A stretch of DNA of 64,000 nucleotides, taken from contig CM060072.1 in assembly GCA_030533445.1 (NCBI GenBank), positions 12,987,875 to 13,051,874 on the forward strand, in the 5' to 3' direction. How positions within the stretch are numbered: position 1 is the stretch's first letter; the number at the start of each line of letters is the position of its first letter. Below, in pieces: positions 10,784-21,647 of this stretch. Source of the DNA: Cyprinodon diabolis. Taxonomy: Eukaryota; Chordata; Actinopteri; Cyprinodontiformes; Cyprinodontidae. The notes under the pieces are model-generated. The model was not told the origin of the DNA. It ran no database searches and was given only the letters and a program-made list of their open reading frames with translations. Made by a program: the position numbers and the translations under genes.

Positions 10784-13700
10784 GAAACAACTGGTTTAAT
10801 CTGGGAGACATGGAACTTGGGATGGATGCGGAGACTCGGAGGAAGGTGCAGACGTACAGCAGAGGGGTTGATGATCTGGGCAACCTTAAATGGACCAATG
10901 AACCAGGGGGACAGTTTCCGAGACATCCCCTCGAGGGGAATGTCTCGTGTGGACATCCATACCTCTTGGCCTATGGAGTAGTCAGGGGCCGGGCGTCTCT
11001 TGGAGTCCGCGAAGCGTTTAGTAGAGACAGATGAGCGGTTGAGGGTGGCAATGTTGTCCTTCCAGACTCTCTGGCAACGACGGATGTGCTGATGGACTGA
11101 TCGGACCGAGATCTCTCTCTCGTCTGCAGGGAAAAGTGGAGGCTGATAACCAATAGATACCTGGAACGGGGATAGACCAGTTGAAGCAGACTTGAGTGAA
11201 TTGTGGGCGTATTCGATCCAGGTCAGGTACTGACTCCAGTCAGTGGGGTTGTTTGAGGTCAGGCAGCGGAGAGTGGACTCTAGTTGCTGGTTCATTCTCT
11301 CCGTCTGCCCGTTTGACTGTGGGTGATAACCAGAGGTGAGTGAGGGCTTACAGTTTAATGCTGAACAGAAGGCTTTCCAGACCTGTGAGATGAACTGTGG
11401 ACCGCGGTCGAAGATAATTTCTTGAGGGATGCCATGGAGTCGGAAAACATGCTTCACAAGAAGCTGGGCCGTCTGGAAAGCCGTGGGAAGTTTCCTGAGG
11501 GGAATTAAGTGACAAGCCTTTGAAAAACGGTCGACGATGGTTAAAAATGGTGGACATACCTTTGGAAATCGGGAGACCAGTGAAAAAATCAACAGCAATA
11601 TGAGACCAGGGACGGGTTGGAACAGGTAGGGGATGCAGCAGACCAGAAGGTGGTTGGTGAGAGGTCTTGTTTCTGGCGCAGATGGGACATGCCAAAACGT
11701 ACTCCTTTACGTCCTTGTGTAAGGATGGCCACCAGAAACGTCTTGTAATCAAGGCAATCGTTCTGCTCACTCCAGGATGGGCGGAAAATTTTGCTGCATG
11801 CATCCACTGGATCAGACGGGATCTAACGGAAGATGGAACATAGGTTTTATTTGGAGGACCGTTACCTGGGTCAGGTTCAGAGGCTAGGGCAGAGTTGATG
11901 AGATCAGTGATCTCCCAGGAAACCACTCCAACAGTACAGGAGGCAGGAAGAACTGGCTCGGGTGTCTCAGGTTGATCAGCAGAGTAAAGACGAGAGAGAG
12001 AATCGGGCTTGACGTTCTTGGAACCAGGTCTGTAAGAGATTATGAGATTGAATCGGGAGAAAAACAATGACCATCTAGAATGACGTGGATTGGCTTGTTT
12101 GGCAGATTGGAGATAGGCCAGGTTCTTGTGGTCTGTACAGACCAAAACTGGATGCTCGGCCCCCTCGAGCCAGTGTCTCCACTCCTCCAAGGCGAGTTTG
12201 ATGGCTAGAAGTTCTCGATCTCCAACATCATAGTTTTGCTCCGCTGGTGAGAGTCTACGTGAAAAGAAGGCACAAGGATGACAAAACTGCTCCAACACCG
12301 GAGTCTGAGGCATCCACCTCTAAGATAAACTGCTTAGAGGGGTCTGGCTGGATCAGAATGGGAGCTCTAGAAAACAGGTTCTTTAATTTCTCAAAAGCGC
12401 TCTGGGCCTCAGGTGTCCATTGAAATGTCTTCTTTACCGAAGTCAGAGTTATGAGAGGTAGAGCTGTTTGACTGTAATTCCTTATGAAGCGTCTGTAAAA
12501 GTTTGCAAAACCAAGGAATCTCTGAAGCTGTTTGCGGTTTTCAGGTGTCGGCCAGTCCAGAACTGCCTTTATCTTGTCTTCGGATAGCTTAACCTGCCCG
12601 CCCTCGAGCACAAACCCCAAAAAAGTAACAGATGATTGGTGAAATTCGCACTTCTCTGCCTTCACAAAGAGCTTGTTTTCCAAAAGTCTCTGAAGAACCA
12701 GACGGACATGTTTCTTATGCTCTGATAGGTTCTTGGAGTAGATCAAAATATCATCTATGTACACAAAAACGAACACATTCAAAAAATCTCTGAGGACGTC
12801 ATTGACTAGAGCCTGAAATCAGGCAGGAGCATTTGTGAGACCAAAAGGCATGACCAGATACTCAAATTGGCCTAAGGGGGTCTTAAAGGCTGTCTTCCAT
12901 TCGTCTCCTTCTCTTATCCTAAGGAGGTGATAAGCATTTCTCAAATCGAGCTTGGTGAAAACTGTTGCACCCTGAACAGGTTCAAATGCTGATGCCAGTA
13001 ATGGTAGTGGGTACTTATTTTTGAGGGTTATCTGATTTAGGCCTCTGTGATCTATACAGGGTCGTAGGGAACCATCCTTCTTACCCACAAAAAAGAAACC
13101 AGCACCAAGAGGAGAAGAAGATGGACGGATTATCCCAGCAGCCAGAGACTCATTAATATATTTTTCCATGGTCTCACGTTAAGGCTTAGAGATGTTATAA
13201 AGTCTACTGCTGGGCAGGGGAGCTCCCGGTAATAATTCTATGGCGCAGTCATATGGTCTGTGAGGTGGAATAGACGTATCACTGATCTTACTGAAGACTG
13301 GTGCCTGGTGATATTCGGGAGGAACAGAAGTAAGGTCGGAAGAGTCCATTTCCCCCCTACCTCTAGGGAACTGAACAGCAGGGGCTGCAGAACGAAGACA
13401 TATCTCGTGACAGGACGTGGACCAAGACTCAATGTGGCGTTCAGCCCAGTTGATATGGGGGTTATGTCGTTCCAGCCACTCGAATCTAAGCACCAAGGGG
13501 GAGCATGCAGAAGGGAAAACAAAAAGGTTAATGTCTCACAATGATTTCCAGAGATCAACAGTTCTAGAGGTTGTGTTTGCTGAGTGACTTGATGGAGTTT
13601 CTTTCCATCAATAGCGGATACTCTGAGAGGCTTGGATAACGGAACGGTTTCAATCTGTAATTGCTGGACCAGGTTAGAATCAATGAGATTACTCTCACAT

Positions 13701-13813
13701 CCGGAGTCAATGAAAGCAGACAAGGTGAGGTTCTGGTTAGAAAAAAAAAGTGTAGCAGGTAACATCAGATGAGGAGCTTTTTCAGTCTTCAAATGGCCCG
13801 TCAGACTCCTCAA
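10784..13813 (-). pseudogene. Sushi copy 1 pol (PR-RT-RNaseH-IN), broken
   Basis: Domains run from high to low coordinates: aspartic protease with [13 protein letters not shown] (about 13700), reverse transcriptase with [11 protein letters not shown] and [11 protein letters not shown] (about 12780-13010), RNase H (about 12150-12330), and integrase with HX4H...CX2C finger ([14 protein letters not shown]), VDFFTG, FDRGPQF and [11 protein letters not shown] (about 11290-11800). The protease frame shifts near 13500. The RT frame hits TGA at 12816-12818, in place of a cysteine codon in copy 2. Further frameshifts lie near 12300 and 11540. The C-terminus runs straight into LTR sequence after [10 protein letters not shown], so the chromodomain found in copy 2 is absent. 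Confidence 0.9.
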
Positions 13814-14655
13814 TTCCTCTGACGGGCCCTGGCTTTTGACTTAGCCGGACATGAAGCTATGAAATGGCCAGTCTCACCACAGTATAGACACAGATTGCCC
13901 CTAAATCGTCGTTGTCTTTCCTCAGGGGTTAGCCTTGTGTGTCCAATCTGCATGGGTTCGGCCTCCGCTCCATCTGAGTGAGAGACTTGGACAGGCACAG
14001 AAAGAGTCTGTTTTTTAGACTTTGGCTTGGAAACAGGTTCTGTGGATCCAGAAAAAACAGAAGCATTATTTAATGCAGGGGCTGACACAGAAAAATTCAG
14101 ACTTCTTTCTCTAGTGTTGTTTCTAGTTCGGAGCCTGTTATCTAATCTGATGGTTAAACGGATTAATTCCTCCAAACTAGTCGGTTCGTCGATTGTGGCT
14201 AGTTCATCCTTGATGTTGTCATTTAAGGCCTTAAAATATGCACTTTTGAGTGCACATTCGTTCCAACCTGACGCTGCGGCTTTGACCCGGAAGTCGATTG
14301 AGAACTCAGCCACTGTAGAATTTCCCTGTCTTAAATTCAGCAGGGCTCGAGAGTCAATGGTCTTATCTGTGTCGTGATTAAATGCTTGGGAAAACTCTGA
14401 AATGAACTCGGAAAAAGTACAAGTGAAACTGGATTCAGAGGAGAACCTTGCCTCTGCCCATTCAAGGGCTCGTCCAGTGAGTTGAGAAAGAATGAATGAT
14501 ATTTTCTTTCTATCATTCGGAAAACTGTCAGGAGAATGTTCAAAAAGTAATCGACATTGGAATAAAAATCCCTTACAATCTTTTTGATTACCTGAAAATC
14601 TTTCAGGCGGACTGGGACGGAACTCAATAATAAATCCAATTTGTACCGCACTTTT
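13810..14655 (-). pseudogene. Sushi copy 1 gag, N-terminus missing
   Basis: The frame gives FRPSPPERFSGN, the capsid-like block ISFILSQLTGRALEWAEARF, then HTRLTPEERQRRFRGN and a CCHC knuckle CLYCGETGHFIASC (C-X2-C-X4-H-X4-C). This is the gag layout of the Tf1/Sushi lineage. The first ~100 codons present in copy 2 are lost and replaced by filler DNA from about 14656, so the apparent start beyond that point is not real. The gag frame itself is otherwise open to the stop at 13810. Confidence 0.88.
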
Positions 14656-14787
14656 CATCAACAAAAATCTCAAAGTGCTACACAGTGCAAATAAAATCAA
14701 AGATAAAAATCAACATCATAAAAATCATGTGGTCATTAACAAAAATCTCAAAGTGCTACACAGTGCAAATAAAATCAAAGATAAAAA
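14656..14787. repeat. filler DNA with tandem duplication
   Basis: The segment caacaaaaatctcaaagtg and the following ~30 bp occur twice, at about 14657-14708 and 14737-14787, replacing the gag N-terminus, primer-binding site and LTR edge of copy 1. Local duplication at a deletion junction is typical of error-prone end joining. Confidence 0.75.
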
Positions 14788-15425
14788 CAAGGTTTATTGA
14801 ATGTTTCACAATAATGAGACAATGTACTGGGTCAGGAGCTGGTCCGGGCTGATTCACAGAAGTCTGCTGAGAAGATAGTTTGATTAGAAGGCAGGCTGAT
14901 GAGAATGAGTCTTTGATAATTCAGAATTATACCTTGACTGAATCCGGGCTTCTCTTTGAGAGAGGCGGAACCGTTGGGTCCAGAGACTGTTTGTTCAGCA
15001 GAGTTCAAGAGCAGCTGCAGCGTCTAGCTTCTGACTTTAATGGCAGACCTTGATCAGAGTTTCCAGCTCTTAACTAAGAGCAGCAGGGGAATCCACATAG
15101 GAATCTTCAGGTTTGGCTCTCCAGGGCAGATTGGCAGGTTAAGCTCATCCAGAGCTTCAGGCTAGAGACAGGTTTCCTGTGAGGCAGAAGATAGTTAGAA
15201 TCTGATCTCTCTCTAGAGACAGCTAAGATTCTTTCAGTTTCAAGGCTCAGGTTGCTAACCAAACTAAGGTCAACACTGCGGCGTCGAAGCAAGGTCTGGC
15301 AGCTAGTTATAAAGGGCAGGTCTCCTGATGAGTAGATACGTCTCAGGTGTGCTGGAAGACTCCAGCTCCAGGAGACCCACGGCGCACTCTGCTGGAGGAA
15401 GGTGGTACAGCTCCAGATCCCAACA
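14787..15425 (-). repeat. Sushi copy 1, 5' LTR (inner edge lost)
   Basis: It ends with cagatcccaaca (TGTTGGGATCTG at the 5' end on the minus strand). On the minus strand a TATAA box lies at about 15307-15311, and 29 nt after the box start comes GCCGCAGTGTT (15282-15272), the presumed RNA 5' end and self-primer. The first ~60 bp on the low-coordinate side are missing. Confidence 0.85.
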
Positions 15426-15679
15426 CATAGACAGGTTCAGATATTACAGGCTAATGATGGAACTAAACTACCCATTCATCGGTTACCATTTGCATGTTTC
15501 CAAGCAATACAAGGCCTTGTCCATATAAGACTCAAATTCATTGCGGATCCAGACATTTGAATTGAGAAAGCTTCCTGGAGAGGTGGCGAAACGTCTTCAA
15601 ATCTTGAAAACCAAGTCCAGTGGATATTTTTTGAATTTTTACGGAATATCTAGATTTTGATTTTTTGCAGTGTACCACT

Positions 15680-15960
15680 TTATTCACAGTCATGATGGGA
15701 ACATTGCCCATCTCTGACAGTCTATGGGTGAGGGGGGGTACACCCTGAACAGGTCTCCAGCCTATTGCATGGCAGCACAGAAATACAGAGACACATACAA
15801 CTGGGAGAAAGCCGGAGTACCCAGAGAGATACCACACATGAAAACTGCATGCAGAAATATTTATTGCTTTACAAAACTTTTTATTTTGTTTCAGATAGAA
15901 GAAACTCTTTACAGGACAGGTGATTGCATTTTTAGAGCTCACACTAAATAGCAAATGAGC
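15680..15960. repeat. degraded interspersed repeat
   Basis: The string gggtacaccctgaacagg, a cagcacagaaatacagagac stretch and gccggagtacccagagaga form a pattern seen in many copies across fish genomes. I cannot name the family. There is no coding content. Confidence 0.4.
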
Positions 15961-16904
15961 CCAAGAGCTTTAGTGTTAAAATCTGGACAGCAACTCTGGG
16001 AAATGCACTCCTAATCATACATAAATAATCATATTCTGCATTAAAACACTTATATGACTGAGATGGATGTGCCTATCATGGTATAATCAAGTATCTTTTC
16101 TTTTTTGTTCTCCAAAGGATTTGGTAATAAAATAAAATTAAGATCTACTGCTTTCCATTTATTACATTACATTATTCATTTAATTTCTTCCTCTCTCAGC
16201 TTAGGGTCAAATTAGCTTTCAGAGGATCATTAAGGCAATGATCATTTTTGCACTGATTCATCAGCTAGAATGAAGAGCATTCCCTGCATTTTATGTAGAC
16301 ATGTACTGATTGCATCAGACTAATTCATTAGTGCAAGTACTAATAGGTCTTTTGAACATGTTTTATCTTTTAATTATTCTGACCGCCTAAGCCTTCCTAG
16401 ATGTGTTTCTGTTTGAATTCTATGTAAATAATTACTTTGATGTGACCTGAATTATCCTGGCAATAAATAAAAGGAAACTGTAGATTGCTAATCACAGTCT
16501 GCACTGGATGAAAGAGAAACAAATATGTCCTGAAACGCCTTTCATTTTTCATATTCACAATTTTTTCTTGTATGTTTAGGCTAGGACTTATTAGTTTTCT
16601 TTATTTGTACTTTGGCAGAAACATGGTTTTTCAGTGTGATAAAGACATTTTTGTCTTGTTTTGTCTGAACAATTAAGGTAATACTCATTTAAAATGTTGG
16701 CATTTGTCAGCTTGCTGAAATCTGTATTAACCTATTAATCAGTAGCCACCCAAGACAAAGCAGGAAGAGATAAACAGGAAGAAAATGGTATGTATGTGTT
16801 ATGTCAAAGTCATTAATAAAATGTAAGCATATCGGCAGGACACAGGGGACTGAACTGCTTAAATCCATTGACTGGAGAATATCCAGCATTTAAAGATTAT
16901 GTAA
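15961..16904. other. unassigned sequence
   Basis: This is AT-rich unique-looking DNA. I recognise no gene, RNA or repeat in it. Confidence 0.5.
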
Positions 16905-17230
16905 TGATCTCGACACCAATGCCTGGTCTGATTACTCATTTCGCACACCTGCTTAACTCTGCCCAGTTCTCATTGAATCCACCTGCATTAGTCACTCTAT
17001 AACCAGCCTTCAGACCAGCAATCAGTGTCAAATTATTGAGCCATTTGTGGTATTCCAGCATTCGTAGTTCTGACTTCTGACTTCCTGATCCTGACCTGTC
17101 TGCCTCTTGACCTCTGAGCCTGCCTTTCCCATCTGATTCTGATTGCCTGACAGAAAACCAGGTTAGTGACCTACACTCAAGCAGAGGTTCCGCTTTAGAT
17201 CCTGATGCTGCCCGCACCATTTCTGCTGTT
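16905..17230 (+). repeat. LTR-like fragment, same family as 60.8-61.6 kb
   Basis: It starts taatgatctcgacacc and shares an ordered set of short blocks with the minus strand of 61240-61560: a GATCTNGGCAC-type start, TTTA/ATAACCAGC, the CAATCANTGT block, TTATTGAGC, then CCTGACC/CTGCC steps. The two are diverged copies. I see no TSD and no coding content. Confidence 0.4.
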
Positions 17231-17414
17231 AAGAAATTGTTAAACCTAAACTGTTTGTCAGCCTAAAATACTGGCTCCACCTGTTCTGGTATATCAAAAT
17301 GTGGCTCTATATGTTTCTTTGACCCCTCTGGTGTCCCATTTAAAAATATTTTCTTTTTGGATGCACATGTAGTGACATGGGTCAACATTGTGTCTGTCAC
17401 TCTTCTACATACTG

Positions 17415-17505
17415 AGCATTATGACAGTGGGGAGGAAAAACTCCCTTTTAACAGGGAGAAACCTCAAGCAGTACCAGAGTTCTGCTGGAGTTCTGCTAAC
17501 ACTGC
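17415..17505 (-). mobile_element. L2-type LINE 3' UTR fragment
   Basis: The segment gacagtggggaggaaaaact...ttaacagggagaaacctc is the reverse complement, with substitutions, of the L2 3' UTR at about 38055-38105 (ggaggtttcttcctgttaaaagg). It is a short decayed piece. Confidence 0.65.
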
Positions 17506-17894
17506 GAGCAGAGTGAGCAGCCCTCTAATGAGGATGAAAACTAGCTCAATAGGTGGCCCTGTCAAGGAAAGAAACAAGAAACAGAAGGGCTTCGAGTCAG
17601 TTTTTGGGGTAAAAAATTAAAGATAATGCATACAGTAAGTCACAGTAACATCTAAGCCCAAGGTACCACAAGGGACAAGGCCAAATGCTTTGTACAGGTC
17701 CACAAAGCCCTGATGGACCAGTCAGGCAAACTCCTATGAACCCTTAGGCACTCTACAAAAGATGTCCAGCTGGTCCAGTGTTTATTCAAATATCCATTTC
17801 ACACTTGGAAATCAATCCCTCTAAATTAAAATGTATTTAGATACATACAGATGCCAACAAGATTCACCTCGTAACGAATAAAGTGAAGCAGCTA

Positions 17895-18082
17895 TTATAA
17901 TAATTGAACTTGCATTTGACCCATCCACTTGGGGAGCAGTGGGCTGCCACTGTGCGGCGCCTGGGGGAGCAGTGTGGGGTTAAGGGTCTGACTCAGGGAC
18001 CCAGAGTGCCAGTCTGCAGTAGGGGAAATCAGAACCTCTGGCACCCAAGCACAATGGTCTAACCACTAGGCCACCATTCCCC
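17895..18082 (-). mobile_element. tRNA-derived SINE
   Basis: On the minus strand it begins ggggaatggtggcctagtgg with a good A box (TGGCCTAGTGGTTAGA, 18073-18058), then a weak B box (GGTTCTGATTTCC). A body follows with cgccgcacagtggcagccc and tgctccccaagtgg. The order of an RNA polymerase III promoter followed by an unrelated body defines a SINE. The decayed B box makes present transcription unlikely. No functional tRNA cloverleaf can be drawn. Confidence 0.7.
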
Positions 18083-18177
18083 CCATTATTTTTTTTTGTT
18101 TGATTTTCTAGTTGATTTTTTTTTTATCTCACACTGGAGAAATAATATTAATGTAATTGTAAGATTCTTAGGTTCAG

Positions 18178-18611
18178 TGGAGATTTTTAGAGGACCAAAA
18201 TGCAGATATGGAAGCTGAGGTGTTTTCTTGCTGATTTAATATCCAAAAGATAGCAACAGAAGTAAAAAAGTCCAAAATAACAAATACAGAAAAAACAAAG
18301 TATGGGAGACATCAGGAAAAACAAAGATGAAGAGCCAAGAAACGACAAGGAACCAGCAAACAGTTACTGAAGAAGTGGAAAATATATGTCAAACAGAACA
18401 AAGACTAAGGTCATTAACAGATTGGGAACAGGTGTGGACAGAAGAATCTAGAGGGAGCTAGGGGAAGGAGACTGGACAGGAGGGAAACAGAGGGTAAACA
18501 AGAAATACATAAGAACTGAAATACAACAAAAAACAACCAAAACACAAAATAAAAATAAAACCAACAAAAACTCAAAAAGAAAACAGTAAAGAAACATAAC
18601 CAAAACCATGA
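18178..18611 (-). repeat. LTR-like repeat, sister of 50.3-50.6 kb
   Basis: It ends in aaaccatgaca and shares with 50308-50615 the block order ccaaaatgcag, gggagacatcag, aaggaaccagcaaa..gttactgaa, and acaggtgtggacagaagaat..gagggagctaggggaaggagac. The orientation is the same in both. Such sequences fit the LTR of a retrotransposon on the minus strand. I found no convincing TSD or internal region. Confidence 0.4.
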
Positions 18612-19446
18612 CAAATATACAGCAGTCATACTTCTTTAACTTTTTCTCACACAGTTTTGCCTGAAATAAAATTTTGCCACCTGACACAGAAAAGTTAGCG
18701 GGTACAATTTATTGAGTTTTATTGTCTTTAAGAGGCTTGCCACAAGGGGCCGATAACAGAAAGTTAGCACAATCAGTTATTAAAGCATTCCGTTTCATCA
18801 GCTGAAATATATTTCTCCACGGCTGTGTTAGCCTGACATTAAAATCTCAACTTATCCTCAGTCCTTTGCTTCTGACAGGGGAAGTTAACTGCGGTGTTCT
18901 TAAAAGAGCAAAGTACCCTTTTTTTCTGGGGCATTTTTCTTAAGGGAAACTATATCAGCATCTATTTAAAGGAAACCAGATATGGTGAAGTATATTGATT
19001 GGTACTTTCATTCAATAACGTTATGTTTGTCATGCACATTTTAATTAGTAAATAAAGGTTTGGCCAAGGGTCTTTCTTGTGAATTAGGTCCAATAACCAT
19101 TGCAAACGGAGTCTAGTATGAACTTTTTTTTGTTTTTTTCCAAATATTGTATTGTGATTTTATCACGAGTATACAGATTTTTGGTTCACAAAAAGATGAT
19201 TGTGATTAACTGCCATTTCAAGGCTCTTTTTGCACTGATGAAGGATCATTATCGCCAGCATTTTAAACAGTGTCTAAATGTCAGGGAATTCTGGCCCACA
19301 TCAATTCACAAATTACAATCTAAAAGCCTAATTTAGATGGAAAAGAAAGCATAGCTCAAACTGTAATCTTATCCTATAAGTCTTTTTCTAATACTTTTTT
19401 CTCTTGTATCAGAACGGTACCTCAAGGATTAATTAGCTTCAATGCA
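18612..19446. other. unassigned sequence
   Basis: I recognise no gene or repeat here. Confidence 0.5.
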
Positions 19447-21110
19447 GTTCATTTACTTCTAAGGAGGATATTGTCGGACGGTGGAAGGAATACTTTGAGG
19501 ATCTCCTGAACCCGACAGACACGCCTTCCGTGGGGGAAGAAGAGACGGGATGCTTGGGGCTGGAATTCGTTCATCACCCAGGCTGAAGTCACCGAGGTGG
19601 TCAAAAAACTCCACGGTGGCAAGTGTTCGGGGGAGGACGAGATCCGTCCTGAGTATCTTAAAGCTCTGGATGTTGTTGGGCTGTCATGGCTGACACGTCT
19701 CTTCAACATCGCGTGGAGGTCGGGGACCGTTCCCCTGGTTTGGCATACTGGGGTGGTGGTTCCCCTCCACAAGAAGGGGGACCGGAGGGTGTGTTTCAAC
19801 TATCGGGGAATCACACTTCTCAGCCTCCCCGGAAAGGCCTATGCCAGGGTGCTGGAGAGGAGAGTCTGGCTGATTGTCGAACCTCGGCTGCAGGAGGAGC
19901 AGTGAGATTTTTGTCCTAGCCATGGAACAGTGGACCAGCTCTACACCCTCTGCAGGGTGCTTGAGTGTTCATGGGAGCTTGCCCAACCAGTCCACATGTG
20001 TTTTGTGGACTTGGAGAAGGCATTCGACCGTGTCCCTCGTGCTGCCCTGTGGGGGGTGATCCAGGAGTATGGAGTCGGGGGCCCTTTATTAGGGGGCCAT
20101 CCGTTCTCTGTACAAGCAGAGCAGGAGTCTGGTTCGCATTGACGGCATTAAGTCGGACCTGTTCCCAGTGCATGTTGGACTCCGTCAGGGCTGCTCTCTG
20201 TCACCGGTCCTGTTCATAACTTTTATCGACAGGATTTCTAGGCCCAGCCAAGGACCGGAGGTGGTCTGGTTTGGGGACCAGTGGATCTCGTCCCTGCTTT
20301 TTGCGGATGACGTAGTTCTGCTGGCTCCCTCCTGCCAAGACCTACAGCATGCGCTGGGGCGGTACGCAGCCGAGTGTGAAGCGGCCGGGATGAGAATCAG
20401 CTCCTCCATCTCGACCGGAAAAAGGTGGCTTGTCCCCTTCAGGTTGGAGGAGAGTCCCTGCCTCAAGTGGAGGAGTTCAAGTATCTTAGGGTCCTGTTCA
20501 CGAGTGAGGGAAGAATGGAGCGGGAGATCAATAGACAGATCGGTGCGGCTACAGCAATAATGCGGACGCTGCACTGGTCTGTTGTGGTGAAGAGAGAGCT
20601 GAGCGAAAAGGCAAAGCTCTTACTTTACCGGTCGGTCTACGTTCCTATCCTCACCTATGGTCATGAAATCTGGATCATGACCGAAAGAACGAGATCCCGG
20701 TTACAAGCGGCTGAAATGAGCTTTCTCGGCAGGGTGGCTTGGCTCTCCCTTAGAGATAGGGTGAGGAGCTCGGTCATTTGGGAGAGGCTCGGTGTAGAGC
20801 CAGTTCTCCTCCACATTGAGAGGAGTCAGCTGAGGTCGTTCGGACATCTTTTTCGGATGCCCCCTGGACGCCTCCCTCGGGAGGTGTTCCAGGCACGTCC
20901 CACTGGGAGGAGGCCCAGGGGACGACCCAGGACACGCTGGAGAGACTATGTCTCTCCGCTGGCCTGGGAGTGCCTAGGGCTTCCCCTAACAGAACTGGAG
21001 GAGGTGTCTGCGGAGAGGGAAGTCTGGGAGTCTCTGCTTAGTCTGCTGTCCCCGCGACCCGGTCCCGGATAAAGCGGGAGACGACGAGCACGAGTACCAG
21101 CAGTTTATTT
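19447..21110 (+). pseudogene. Rex3-like RTE LINE reverse transcriptase, broken
   Basis: Pieces of one RT-containing ORF occur in order. VVVPLHKKGDRRVCFNYRGI and LLSLPGKAYARVLERRV (19700-19870) are followed by an in-frame TGA at 19903. Next come HMCFVDLEKAFDRVP (about 20000), MHVGLRQGCSLSPVLF (20168), the catalytic LLFADDVVLLA (about 20300), and after another shift the thumb and C-terminal region ending RPRGRPRTRWRDYVSPLAWE and LLSPRPGPG (stop 21070-21072). At least three frame breaks are present, and the endonuclease half is absent (5' truncation near 19447). The 3' end ggataaagcggg resembles the Rex3 tail at 0.95 kb but has no GATG array. Confidence 0.85.
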
Positions 21111-21519
21111 ATATGCCACAGTTTTACAACAGATGTAATCTCAATGATGCTTACAGAAACAATTCGATCAAGTTATAAAGATACATTGATTAAAAGTATC
21201 ATACAGTATCTAGGAAAAAAGATGATTGCATGATTGATGAGTCCATCTAGAAATTGACTAGATGCTCTGATGCTAGATGCTATTGCAATGTGGTGAAGAA
21301 AAATAGGATCAAACACTTAAAAACTAGGCCAATTATATCATCAGTATTTGAAGTTGTAAACAGCCAATGCCTCTCTCAAGGATGTTGTCACAGCTAAAGA
21401 GCCCCAGACAAGATGTAGGTACAGTGACAAGTGACAGCAGACAGAAAATACCATCAAAAGTTAAAATAACAAATAATGCAAAATTAGAGAATAAAAGTAG
21501 GATGAAGTGATGAAAAGTG

Positions 21520-21605
21520 GTCTATATGTCCACCAGCCTAAGCCTATAGCAGCATAACTATAGACTTAGCTCAAGATATTGTGAGCCACTTCATGTCATA
21601 AAAAA
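21520..21605 (-). mobile_element. L2-type LINE 3' UTR fragment
   Basis: Reverse complement similarity to 37565-37630 of the L2 copy: cctaagcctatagcagcataactatag mirrors ctatagttatgctgctatagg with few changes. It is a second short decayed L2 tail. Confidence 0.7.
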
Positions 21606-21647
21606 TTAACATTAAAGGCCTAGAATTCAAAGTAGACTAGAAATTTT

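Larger units (their letters stand above)
10238..15430 (-). mobile_element. Sushi/Tf1-type LTR retrotransposon, copy 1 (degraded)
   Basis: The element is 10243-15425 (5183 bp), with the 5-bp duplication catag at 10238-10242 and 15426-15430. It lies on the minus strand within the right-hand PLE pLTR. Both LTRs are incomplete at their inner edges: the 3' LTR (10243 to about 10783) has lost U3 and the adjacent polypurine tract, and the 5' LTR (about 14787-15425) has lost its last ~60 bp and the primer-binding site. Gag and pol carry several frameshifts and stops. It is a dead copy and, by decay, older than copy 2 at 29-35 kb. Confidence 0.93.
8635..15657 (-). mobile_element. Penelope-like element, 5'-truncated, inverted pLTR
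   Basis: The element occupies 8646-15646 and is flanked by the exact 11-bp duplication tatctagattt (8635-8645 and 15647-15657). Minus the two later insertions it is only about 0.9 kb. On the minus strand it holds the end of the PLE open reading frame (10200-9914) and its 3' UTR and pLTR (to 8646), with the signature gaggtggcgaaacgtcttc. An inverted copy of the pLTR lies on the other side (10212-10242 continuing at 15426-15646), shorter by ~38 bp at its outer end. Inverted flanking pLTRs on truncated copies are typical of Penelope-like elements. Confidence 0.88.
8369..15674. mobile_element. CACTG-ended MITE split by nested insertions
   Basis: The two halves are 8371-8645 and 15658-15672. Left end CACTGCAAAAACGATC and right end, read in reverse, CACTGCAAAAAATC form an inverted repeat that continues inward (GATCTAG, AATAAG, CTTAAA), so the original ~290-bp element was a palindrome-like MITE. 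A TA dinucleotide lies on each side (8369-8370, 15673-15674), suggesting a mariner-type target; a CACTA-type origin is the alternative. Everything from 8646 to 15646 arrived later. This is the oldest layer of a four-element nest. Confidence 0.85.

Noticed and set aside
16936..17220. 94-residue minus-strand frame
   Set aside because: It overlaps an LTR-like repeat shared with 61 kb and does not resemble any protein.
17895..18082. Functional tRNA gene
   Set aside because: It has an A box and weak B box, but no cloverleaf can be drawn and the body is SINE-like.
20185..20574. 129-residue minus-strand frame
   Set aside because: It is a shadow of the Rex3 reverse transcriptase on the plus strand.
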